Positions 35,975 through 42,757 of a DNA stretch of 42,757 nt are shown piece by piece. Within the stretch, counting starts at the first letter, position 1; every line of letters starts with the position of its first letter. Location of the stretch: positions 1 to 42,757 of the forward strand of contig JAQVCG010000009.1 of assembly GCA_028689875.1 (NCBI GenBank). Direction: 5' to 3'. A program made the position numbers and the translations under genes. Below the pieces are notes generated by a model. The model saw only the letters and a list, made by a program, of their open reading frames with translations, did not search any database and had not been told where the DNA came from. Origin of the DNA: Candidatus Rifleibacteriota bacterium (lineage in GTDB: Bacteria; Muiribacteriota; Ozemobacteria; Ozemobacterales; Ozemobacteraceae).

Positions 35975-37396
35975 TCAGTAACGATCGTGTTTGTGAGGAC
36001 CGGCTGCCCATATGCACTGTAGCATCAGGCGCTTTTCATCGGGTCCCATGTTGTGCCCTGATTTGTAGTCAAATTCAAGGCGATATTTAACCCATGGGCT
36101 TTGTTGCCATGTCATATATGGGCAAATCTGCCATTCATGGGCGTTATGGCCTGTAACGGCCAGCGGGGAGAGAGAAAATCCCGGAACAGCGGCATAGTTT
36201 TGAGTGTCCGGTTCGTAGTAGTCGATCCTGAATCCTGATTCCAGCTGGCGATCAAGTTTCCATTGAAGGTTGGTATAGCCGCCCCAAGCAAAGATAGAGT
36301 CTTTGTTGCCGAGGTCAGGTGTCAGAATATCTTTTTTTACGCCGTAGAATTCAGTTCTCCACATGAAGTTGCGATATTTCATGTTGTCGGCCGGTTCCCA
36401 CAAATGGGTAAAATCCAGGCCAAATCCCAGAACAGGTCTGGTTGAATCTATGGTTGTATCGGCGATGCCTTTTTTGATTGTCCATAGGTCGTTAACTCCG
36501 GCAAGTGCAGTTAAGCCAATTTCATTATATGTGTTTTTGCTGATGTCTTTGAAAGATTTAAGATGCAGAAGCATTGAGGGTACACCCTTAGTGTTTCCGG
36601 CAAAGAGGCGCTCATTGGTTGCTTCGGTCAGTTGCATGGTCAGTTCGTTGGTTGTCCTATTAGAGCCGCCAAGATGCCATTCAAACGAAACACCATTTTG
36701 CACAAGGCCGCCGTCACCAAGAATGCGGCGCATTGCAAGCGGAAATTCTGTTTGATCAAGGGCGGCCTGGTGCCAGCGATGGACAATCCCGAACTGTTGT
36801 CTGAACTTACCTATTGTAAGATTGAGATTCTTGCTAACTCCATATCTGGTTATGTAGGCTTCACCAAGGAGCGATATGTTTTCTTTGACCGGCACAGCTC
36901 CCTTGAATCTGGTATTTGGGTCGAGATATGTTTCGTAGTGAACCCCGAGATTTCTAAGTGCGGCATCTGCGTAGTTTCTGTTACCCTTAATACTTTGTAG
37001 GCGATATAAGAAATCGCCGACTACGCTTAATTCGGGGTTCTCGGCTTGTCGGCTTAATTCACCGGCAATGAATTTTCTGTCTGAGTCGCTGTTGACGGTG
37101 CTTGTTGCTGAATTGGCAGAATCTGCGCTTGCTTCAATGGCGCTCTGTCTAAGAGCCATAAGTTCAGCATCTTCTGAAAATTCCGGCTTTGAGATGATGC
37201 GTGCAGAAAGTTCGTTTATTTGAGCAGTCAGTGAGGCAATTTGAAGTTCATATTGCCGTTGCATTTGTTCAATTTTCTTTTCAAATGCTTTTAGACGGGC
37301 TTCTGTTGCGTTATTAGCGGTGCATGTGTTAGGCAAAAAAAGCAAAAAGTTAAATAAAAAAATAGAATATAAAAATAATGTACGAAAAGAATACAT
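35975..37396 (-). CDS. Outer-membrane beta-barrel protein with N-terminal coiled coil
   Basis: 473 residues. A signal peptide (about 1-27) is followed by a coiled coil (about 30-70, EARLKAFEKKIEQMQRQYE onward), which may trimerise or contact peptidoglycan. From about 115 the chain alternates polar and aromatic residues in amphipathic strands (for example ISLLGEAYITRYGVSKNLNLTIGKFRQQFG) and ends in a strand with a terminal aromatic residue (GPHKHDRY), the outer-membrane insertion signal. Such barrels often accompany Zn uptake operons as metal-permeation porins; that role is inferred from the adjacent binding protein. AGAGG precedes the ATG. Confidence 0.82.
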   Translation of the reverse strand: MYSFRTLFLYSIFLFNFLLFLPNTCTANNATEARLKAFEKKIEQMQRQYELQIASLTAQINELSARIISKPEFSEDAELMALRQSAIEASADSANSATSTVNSDSDRKFIAGELSRQAENPELSVVGDFLYRLQSIKGNRNYADAALRNLGVHYETYLDPNTRFKGAVPVKENISLLGEAYITRYGVSKNLNLTIGKFRQQFGIVHRWHQAALDQTEFPLAMRRILGDGGLVQNGVSFEWHLGGSNRTTNELTMQLTEATNERLFAGNTKGVPSMLLHLKSFKDISKNTYNEIGLTALAGVNDLWTIKKGIADTTIDSTRPVLGFGLDFTHLWEPADNMKYRNFMWRTEFYGVKKDILTPDLGNKDSIFAWGGYTNLQWKLDRQLESGFRIDYYEPDTQNYAAVPGFSLSPLAVTGHNAHEWQICPYMTWQQSPWVKYRLEFDYKSGHNMGPDEKRLMLQCIWAAGPHKHDRY

Positions 37397-37454
37397 AGTT
37401 TAACCTCTAATTGTTGATTTTAGGGAGTTTTTAAAAATTTAAGAAATATTCAAA

Positions 37455-37853
37455 TCAGCAAATTAGATCCGGAGGCCCTCTTGGAAAAATCGTTAAGATT
37501 ATTCCTTGTGAATAAGTGCCTGTTAAGAAGTTGTTAAGAATTGAAACATTCGCTGAGAATGAAACGTCGATAATTCTTGCGAGGCCGTTGGTGTAAAACT
37601 GCGAAGCCAAATCGCAAAGACTGCAGAAATCGGTTTCATACTCATGATTGTCTATTGTGTATCTGTCGCTGTCGTGTTTGTCAAAACGATAAATGCAACA
37701 GGAATGGCAGTTCGTTTTTTTGTCATTAAGCTGCTCATGACTTGAAGGCTTCTCAAGTGCAAAATGCAGAGGGAAAGCGATCATCCATGCTAAAAGGATC
37801 CCCAGAATAAAGGTCGCACAAAAAACCTTTAATTTTGTCGTGAACAGTCTCAT
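37455..37853 (-). CDS. Small Cys-rich membrane protein (DUF2946-like)
   Basis: 132 residues from the ATG at 37853; the TTG at 37862 would add three. One membrane helix (about 11-30) is followed by a soluble domain with C-x-x-C-C (NCHSCC) and C-x-x-C (CSLC) motifs and several His residues, ending PRGPPDLIC. The order helix, CxxC, and terminal Arg-Gly-Pro-Pro resembles DUF2946 proteins, which are often near metal-homeostasis genes; this is a by-eye resemblance. It begins the metal-uptake operon, 58 bases before the barrel gene. No Shine-Dalgarno is present and the -10 ends seven bases upstream. Confidence 0.65.
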   Translation of the reverse strand: MRLFTTKLKVFCATFILGILLAWMIAFPLHFALEKPSSHEQLNDKKTNCHSCCIYRFDKHDSDRYTIDNHEYETDFCSLCDLASQFYTNGLARIIDVSFSANVSILNNFLTGTYSQGIILTIFPRGPPDLIC

Positions 37854-37860
37854 GCGCAGC

Positions 37861-37889
37861 AAAATACCACAAACTCATTTTTAGGTCAA
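37861..37889 (-). promoter_or_regulatory. Putative leaderless promoter of the metal-uptake operon
   Basis: Minus-strand -35 TTGACC (37889-37884), 17-base spacer, -10 TATTTT (37866-37861), then seven bases to the ATG at 37853. No clear Zur or Fur box was seen around it. Confidence 0.55.
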
Positions 37890-37934
37890 TTAAAATAGCA
37901 TAAGCCAAAAATTATTTTTAACCTCTGCCGTTTT

Positions 37935-37963
37935 CGCTGTTGCTATCAACCCTCTGTTATATT
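37935..37963 (+). repeat. 29-bp imperfect direct repeat flanking copy B, left
   Basis: CGCTGTTGCTATCA then a TATATT end; matches 38290-38318 at 26 of 29 positions. A related 16-mer lies next to copy A (17640-17655). These may be insertion-linked duplications or part of the element family. Confidence 0.6.
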
Positions 37964-38061
37964 ACCAGTCTCGCTGAAAGCCGGCGCTGAATTTCTCGCT
38001 TTCCAAAAAACTTTCTAATAACCTTGCAACTTGCGATAACGGCCTGCTTCGCTGTTTAATC
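37964..38061. other. Non-coding stretch left of repeat copy B
   Basis: No gene is supported. Several short CTCGCTG/CTTTC-type words recur (around 37971-38010) but no clean repeat or promoter was identified. The larger interval 37890-38463 holds only the repeat copy, its flanks and one promoter. Confidence 0.35.
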
Positions 38062-38292
38062 GCGGGGAACGCACGAGTATGGCGCACAAAAGCGAATATT
38101 GGAGCGAGGGCCATAACATTCTGCGAACGAGTCCGCTAAGGCCGGAACTTTTGCCTGGATGGCAAAAGGCCTCCGTCACGTGCCTGAGGCACGTTACGGG
38201 GGGTTTCCGGCCGTGCGAGGCGAGAGACGCGGCAAATGTTATGAGGCCGAGCGATTTTATGAGCGTTGTGTGCCTAACTCGAAGTTCACCGC
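38062..38292 (+). repeat. Structured dispersed repeat, copy B
   Basis: Outer ends GCGGGGAAC (38062-38070) and GTTCACCGC (38284-38292), one mismatch from inverted. The 192-base core (38082-38273) is collinear and gap-free with copy A. Stems P1-P5 are all kept: P5 changes ACGCGC/GCGCGT (A) to ACGTGC/GCACGT (B), a compensatory C:G to T:A change, and its loop-closing A-A mismatch in A becomes C-G; P1 and P2 each change a pair to G-U. The plus-strand ORF at 38079-38348 runs through it, but 14 of the 19 A/B differences alter the encoded residue, so protein-level constraint is not evident. Confidence 0.85.
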
Positions 38293-38318
38293 TGTTGCTA
38301 TCACCTCTCTGCTATATT
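38290..38318 (+). repeat. 29-bp imperfect direct repeat flanking copy B, right
   Basis: Partner of 37935-37963 with three mismatches, overlapping the last three bases of the right GTTCACCGC end. Confidence 0.6.
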
Positions 38319-38400
38319 CATCCACCCGCCGCGATGCCGGTATCATAGTGTTTCTGAAAGCGAATGTAATTCAAGCTCCGGATAAATTTCACATTTTGTG

Positions 38401-38429
38401 TTTAAATTTGCCTCCTCCTAATGTATACT
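38401..38429 (+). promoter_or_regulatory. Promoter for the helicase paralogue operon
   Basis: -35 TTTAAA (38401-38406), 17-base spacer, -10 TATACT (38424-38429), 34 bases before the ATG at 38464, with GGGAG as a somewhat distant Shine-Dalgarno. Confidence 0.5.
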
Positions 38430-38463
38430 TGTCCGAGTAAAAGCAAAAGGGAGACAAATTAAG

Positions 38464-40722
38464 ATGGAAAATAAGGCATTTTCACTTTCGGGTTTGCTTA
38501 GCAAAACGCCGCCTCAAAACGAAACGCCCGCAAAACCGGTCGAACCTCCAAAAGCTCCGGAACCCGCAAAAACCGTCACGCCTTATACCAGCGATGCTTC
38601 AGGCAGAACTGTTATTAATATGATCCCCTCGCTTGACCAGATTAAACCGGCAGTACAACAGGCTCAGCCGCAACCTCAGCAACCTCAAGTGCCGCATCCG
38701 CAGCAAAGAACAGCTCAGCCTCCGATTCATCCTCCCGCTCGGCAGCCTGTTCAAGCTCCCGCACCGTCAGTATTCCAGGGCCTTTCACAATATCAAACGC
38801 CCGCGCAATCTTCTGCATCGCAACCTGCATCCGTGCAAACTCCAGGTCCTAGAACGGCTTCACCGGCGTCTTCAGCCGCACAGACTCCCAATACACCGCA
38901 CCCGACACCTTCGGCCCCTTCCGCTCCTATAATGCCTTCGGCGATGCCTCAAACGCCTCCCACTGCACGAGCTTCTCAAGCGCCCCAAATGCCTTCTGCA
39001 AAACCTTCAGCCGAGGCGCCTGAAACACCGGCAGCACCGGCTAACGAATTTTCGTTGTCGCAAAATCAGCAGTCTGTCAAGAAGCCAATTGCGCAGACTT
39101 CGGGCACCGAGCAAAAGGAAATCGAGAAAAAAGTTTTTACTTCTGATGTTACGGGCTATGGCGATGAAGACCTCGAAGTGGCTATTCTGTCAGGAGTTAT
39201 GAAGGACTCTTATATTTTGGAATCCTTAAAGGGAAAAGGCCTTATGGCAGGGCTCTTTTCAACGCGGTTTTCACGAGCCATTTATCAAAGTATCCTTTCA
39301 TTGCGCGAAGAAAGCCCCGAGCTTTCTGCCCTAGATAAAATCGTTTTGCGCAATAAAATGCGTCAGATGAATTTGCTTGATTCGGGGGCTCAAACCTTAA
39401 TAGATAAAATTATTGCAGAAATTCCTCCAAATCTTGACCAAGCAATTCATTACCTCGAATTGATGAAGGATCAGGCGCTTAAGCGAAAACTTAAGGAAGT
39501 GTCTTTCGATATTGTGAAATATATCGATAAGCCCGAAGACCACAAGAATTACAATATTGAAACCTTTACAAATAAGATTATTCACGATGTCAGAAATATT
39601 CAAAAGGCGCGCACAACAAAAAGAATAAACCTTGTAAAAGAAGAAATGCACGACATCATGGAAGACATAGAGCGCCGAGAAAGGGAAGGCGAAGTTGAAA
39701 TTATCGGTTACAGCTGTGAGCCGATGCATTACCTTTGCCAGGCTATTTCAGGTTTTAGAAAAGGATTTATGTATGCTATTGCAGGGGCACCAAGACGCGG
39801 TAAAACTACCTTTACTCTTGAACTCGCCACAAGGGTCGCGACTTTAAATAGAATCCCTGTGCTCTTTTTTACTTACGAACAAACCAAGAAAAACCTGACC
39901 TATCGCTTGTTGGCTAAAGAAAGCCGTTTAAACCCTGATAGCTTGCAGCGCAAAAAGATTTATTCTGATATTATCGCAGAAGCAAAGTTCTCGGGCGGTT
40001 GGAAAAGAATGCAGGAATACATGGACTACTTCTATATCGTCGAGGCAACAAAAGAAGATACCGTCGACAGAATCAGGTCTTATGCATATAACGCAATGCA
40101 AGACTTTAACACTGAAAACTTAATGATTTTTGTGGATTACATTCAAAAAATGCCGCTTTCACGAAATTATAACGACGAAAAATTTAAAATTGAAGAAATA
40201 TCAACCGAACTTAAAGCTTTGAGTATCGAATTGAATAACCCGATCATGACAATAAGCTCGCTGTCTAAAGAAGGCTGTCTTATTGATGCCACCGAAAGCG
40301 AAGAACGACCGACCATGTATCACTGCAAAGGTTCGGGAGACTTGGAATACGACCTTGACTGTGCTATGATTCAGGCAAAAGACTGGGGCGACACTAAAGA
40401 ACTTTATGAGCAGCTTCAGCAAAGAGCTGAACAACTTGGAAAAGATCCAACGCGTATTCCAAAGGTCGATGTGGTCAATTTGTTTTTGGATAAAAACCGC
40501 GATGCTCCTGAGGGCATTTTTTCGGTTATTCAATATTTGTTTTTCATCGAAGACAATAAATTCGTAGAATTGGGGCCGAAATTCGATGACGACAGATATA
40601 GATTCGGTAAGATTGAAGAGCTCATTGACAGGCTTATTGCACAGAACTTTATTATTTTCTTCGATAAACCGAAAGATACAGGCACAAGGGGACGTGCTAC
40701 TATACAGCTTAAAAACTTCTGA
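38464..40722 (+). CDS. DnaB-type helicase paralogue with Pro-rich N-terminal extension
   Basis: 752 residues. Residues about 14-215 are low-complexity Pro/Ala/Gln/Ser, probably disordered. From about 233 a DnaB N-terminal helical domain is recognisable (DEDLEVAILSGVMKD onward, ending YLELMKDQALKRKL near 342). The RecA-like domain has Walker A GAPRRGKTT (441-449), a candidate catalytic Glu in FTYEQT (472), Walker B LMIFVDYIQKM (553-563) and, near 685, LFLDKNRDAPEG, equivalent to the DnaB arginine-finger region. The Walker A and the segment after SSLSKEG differ from the replicative DnaB consensus (AQLNR, SDLR), so I think it is a paralogue, possibly a primary DnaB if no other exists. Its operon partner is a TPR lipoprotein. 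Confidence 0.8.
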   Translation: MENKAFSLSGLLSKTPPQNETPAKPVEPPKAPEPAKTVTPYTSDASGRTVINMIPSLDQIKPAVQQAQPQPQQPQVPHPQQRTAQPPIHPPARQPVQAPAPSVFQGLSQYQTPAQSSASQPASVQTPGPRTASPASSAAQTPNTPHPTPSAPSAPIMPSAMPQTPPTARASQAPQMPSAKPSAEAPETPAAPANEFSLSQNQQSVKKPIAQTSGTEQKEIEKKVFTSDVTGYGDEDLEVAILSGVMKDSYILESLKGKGLMAGLFSTRFSRAIYQSILSLREESPELSALDKIVLRNKMRQMNLLDSGAQTLIDKIIAEIPPNLDQAIHYLELMKDQALKRKLKEVSFDIVKYIDKPEDHKNYNIETFTNKIIHDVRNIQKARTTKRINLVKEEMHDIMEDIERREREGEVEIIGYSCEPMHYLCQAISGFRKGFMYAIAGAPRRGKTTFTLELATRVATLNRIPVLFFTYEQTKKNLTYRLLAKESRLNPDSLQRKKIYSDIIAEAKFSGGWKRMQEYMDYFYIVEATKEDTVDRIRSYAYNAMQDFNTENLMIFVDYIQKMPLSRNYNDEKFKIEEISTELKALSIELNNPIMTISSLSKEGCLIDATESEERPTMYHCKGSGDLEYDLDCAMIQAKDWGDTKELYEQLQQRAEQLGKDPTRIPKVDVVNLFLDKNRDAPEGIFSVIQYLFFIEDNKFVELGPKFDDDRYRFGKIEELIDRLIAQNFIIFFDKPKDTGTRGRATIQLKNF

Positions 40723-40737
40723 TTGAGGGAGACAGTT

Positions 40738-42504
40738 TTGATTCAGATTTCTAAAAGAATTGTTGCGCTGCTTGCATTTGTAGTGCTAAGCAGCTTTGTT
40801 GCGGTAAATTTGGGCGGTTGTTCGGCGGGGGGCGGGCAAACGACGCTTTTGTCCATAACGCCCGAGCAATATTTGGCTTCTGCAAAGGAACAGCTCGAAA
40901 CAATCGAAGAACGCGACTACGAAGTTCGTGATCTAGAAGAAGTTATAAGAGTCTTAGAAAACGCCGAAAAAGATGGAAAAAAGACCGAGACGATAGACAG
41001 GGCAAGAATGTATCTTGTGCTTGCAAATTCTTTGCTGGCGCGAAAAAAATATAGGGATTTAACCGTTAAGGGGGATTATATTTCGAATAATCCCGAGCCT
41101 TTTTATGTTGTAAATACAAAAGAAGTTAAAGAAACTTTGCGAACTGCCAAAAAATGGCTGAGAATGTGCGATTCGCAGTTTAAAACCGCATCGTTGGCGG
41201 CAGACATGAATTATGTGCGCGGCATCTATTATATGCAAAAAATGCTTACAGTTCATAATCGGGAGCGCAAAGAGTATTTGAATGAAGCTGTGTCGGCATT
41301 TAGAAAATGTTTGGGGCAGGCGCCCGACTACAAATCTGATTTTAGGCTGTTTACAAAAGTTCAAACCAACAGAGAAGTGAGACTAAAATTGGCCGAAGCT
41401 CTTGCGTTTGGCGGCCGGCAAGCTGATGCTTACGCAATAATTTCAGAGTTTACTTTTAAGCCTATAATACCGTTTGCGGGTGCAACAGATTCGAGCGATT
41501 ATGCATGGCATCACACCAAAGGGTTTGTGCTTGCAACTATGGGCATGTATAAAGAAGCAGCCGAAGCGTTAGAACGATTTAAAATCGTATCTCCAACCGA
41601 TTATATGCAGGTAGACGAGGCGCTTTATTATCTTCAGGGCATTTATGAAAAACTTGCCGAAGTAACTAAAGACAAAAAATACGAATTAGAAGCAGGCTTG
41701 GTAGCAAGTATGATAGAAAAACTTGAAGGCCCGCTTTCAAGCGAATCATATGTAACTTCCGCTCACCTTTTCCCTAAACCCATGTTCGGAGATATAAAAT
41801 TTTTTGAAGGCGTAATCAAGTTTTATGATAAAAACTTCGAAGAAGCGCGAAAAATCTTTGCAGCTCTGTCTGAACGCGGTGCGATGAGCCGGGCCAATCG
41901 AAGTGCAGCGCTTTTGTATGAAGCTGAATGCTTGTTTTATACAAATGCTGCGATTGCAGACGATATGATCGAAAATCTTATAAATCTTGCCGGCAAAAAC
42001 GATTTAACCCCAATGCAGCTCGAAAGATTAGGTTCGCTGCTGGCCGGTTACGTTATGAATAAAGACTTAGAAGAGAATACAAGCATAGTGCAGCACGAAT
42101 CACAGCAATTCATCAGAAATGTTTTTTCGGCGCCGACTGCTTTGAGCATAAGACTCAAAAGAGGCGAGCTTAAAAGGGTGTCAAAAGAGTTAAAAGACAG
42201 GAAGAACCCTGATGAAGGTGCCGATGAAGATGCTGAAAGAGAAATCAGCAGTCTTATCATTGAGGCGTATGTAAACAGGCCCGAAGATTGGATAACAAGT
42301 GCTTCGGCTTATATTGTTGAACTGCCCGAAATGGCGCACGTAGGCAAAGGCAAAATTGTTGGCCGGGAAGAGAGTGGTGAATGGGAGTTTAAAGACGAAA
42401 GAATTAATACTTTCAGACGAAACAACCAATACCTAATTATTATTGAGTATGATAATTCCGATTCGGAAAAATCAATTCAGGGAATTCTGTATAAATCAAT
42501 ATAA
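40738..42504 (+). CDS. TPR-type lipoprotein of unknown function
   Basis: 588 residues from the TTG at 40738, which has GGGAG six bases upstream; an in-frame TTG at 40723 directly after the helicase stop has none. A signal peptide leads to NLGGC, a good lipobox, so the protein is a lipoprotein. The mature protein is helical and has TPR-like units, for example ARMYLVLANSLLARKKY, the EYLNEAVSAFRKCLGQAPDY unit and MGMYKEAAEALERFKIVSPTDY. It has no recognised catalytic domain; the C-terminal 60 residues switch to beta-rich sequence. It follows the helicase gene by 15 bases, so the two are very likely cotranscribed. Confidence 0.78.
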   Translation: MIQISKRIVALLAFVVLSSFVAVNLGGCSAGGGQTTLLSITPEQYLASAKEQLETIEERDYEVRDLEEVIRVLENAEKDGKKTETIDRARMYLVLANSLLARKKYRDLTVKGDYISNNPEPFYVVNTKEVKETLRTAKKWLRMCDSQFKTASLAADMNYVRGIYYMQKMLTVHNRERKEYLNEAVSAFRKCLGQAPDYKSDFRLFTKVQTNREVRLKLAEALAFGGRQADAYAIISEFTFKPIIPFAGATDSSDYAWHHTKGFVLATMGMYKEAAEALERFKIVSPTDYMQVDEALYYLQGIYEKLAEVTKDKKYELEAGLVASMIEKLEGPLSSESYVTSAHLFPKPMFGDIKFFEGVIKFYDKNFEEARKIFAALSERGAMSRANRSAALLYEAECLFYTNAAIADDMIENLINLAGKNDLTPMQLERLGSLLAGYVMNKDLEENTSIVQHESQQFIRNVFSAPTALSIRLKRGELKRVSKELKDRKNPDEGADEDAEREISSLIIEAYVNRPEDWITSASAYIVELPEMAHVGKGKIVGREESGEWEFKDERINTFRRNNQYLIIIEYDNSDSEKSIQGILYKSI

Positions 42505-42515
42505 GGAATTTTGAA

Positions 42516-42757
42516 ATGACTAATTCTGTCACACTGTTTCAACAAGAACTCGAGGGCGGCAAAACCGTCGTCAATGTTAATGAAGTGGCTGTGTGCCTTA
42601 AAAACAATCTCGAAGGATGCGAAAGAAGCGTTTTCTTTAACAGCGAAAGCGATAAGTTTTCGGGCCCGGCAGTATTCCTTTTTTCGGTTAAAAAGGCAAA
42701 AGACTTACTGTTAGAGGGCTGTGAATACCAGGGATACGAATTTGTCGTAGAAACCGG
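42516..42757 (+). CDS. Unrecognised gene, 3' truncated by the window end
   Basis: An ATG with AAGGA upstream, 11 bases after the lipoprotein stop, opens a frame that is still open at the last base (80 codons visible). The visible part is soluble, with three Cys residues (in AVCLKN, EGCERS and EGCEYQ) and alternating strands. I recognise no family. It is on the same strand and closely spaced, so it probably belongs to the same operon. Confidence 0.72.
   Translation, partial: MTNSVTLFQQELEGGKTVVNVNEVAVCLKNNLEGCERSVFFNSESDKFSGPAVFLFSVKKAKDLLLEGCEYQGYEFVVET

Noticed and set aside
37861-37920. Zur or Fur box upstream of the metal-uptake operon
   Set aside because: Only an AT-run palindrome (AAAAATAATTTTT) was seen, without the conserved core of either site.
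17383-38292. Insertion sequence bounded by the two inverted repeat copies (composite transposon)
   Set aside because: The 20.9 kb between them holds housekeeping genes such as purD, clpA and hppA, and no transposase, so two independent copies are more likely.

Overview
The window reads as a chromosome segment of a Gram-negative bacterium. It encodes two LPS-type heptosyltransferases, an outer-membrane barrel protein, probable lipoproteins and periplasmic proteins. Base composition is moderate, coding density is high, and genes sit in tight operons. No tRNA, rRNA, CRISPR array, phage or transposase gene was recognised. The lineage cannot be named from the sequence alone. The cmk-rpsA fusion with seven S1 domains, the K+-dependent type membrane pyrophosphatase and the short regulatory-domain-free DAHP synthase all suggest something outside the well-studied Proteobacteria.

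Layout. 1-5303 (+): a tight run of a Met/Cys PLP lyase (5' end cut off), a small membrane-anchored protein, hutH, hutI and a DAHP synthase. 5319-7181 (-): mgtE, preceded by and overlapping a short acidic leader ORF. 7326-8666 (+): an exported protein with an internal duplication. 8715-14515 (-): cmk-rpsA fusion, gap, pgk, tpiA, with a strong promoter in front and hairpins after gap and tpiA. 14624-17209 (-): cysteine desulfidase-like gene and aroA. 17383-17612: structured repeat, copy A. 17756-18736 (+): glycosyltransferase 9. 18738-22061 (-): lipoprotein and membrane pyrophosphatase. 22198-25874 (-): heptosyltransferase, purD, NSS symporter. 25971-26786 (+): a degenerate ATP-grasp-like protein. 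26796-32909 (-): ABC-F ATPase, clpS, clpA and two TPR-type envelope proteins. 32956-37853 (-): a Zn/Mn-type metal uptake operon (Cys-rich protein, outer-membrane barrel, binding protein, ATPase, permease). 38062-38292: structured repeat, copy B, opposite orientation. 38464-42757 (+): a DnaB-type helicase paralogue with a long Pro-rich tail, a TPR lipoprotein, and the start of an unrecognised gene.

How it fits together. The gap-pgk-tpiA cluster is the triose part of glycolysis, cotranscribed with ribosomal protein S1. HutH, HutI, the PLP lyase and the cysteine desulfidase point to amino-acid catabolism. The membrane pyrophosphatase and NSS symporter point to use of PPi energy and ion gradients.

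Most notable observations. (1) Two 192-nt repeat cores, about 90% identical and gap-free, have nested stems preserved by compensatory or wobble changes, while their apparent ORF changes mostly nonsynonymously. (2) An acidic/proline leader ORF with the best Shine-Dalgarno overlaps the start of mgtE, resembling in principle the Mg2+-sensing MgtL leaders. (3) A perfectly spaced internal ribosome-binding site at the Cmk/S1 junction could yield free S1 as well as the fusion. (4) Four genes without a Shine-Dalgarno have a -10-like hexamer 6-7 nt before ATG, suggesting leaderless mRNAs.
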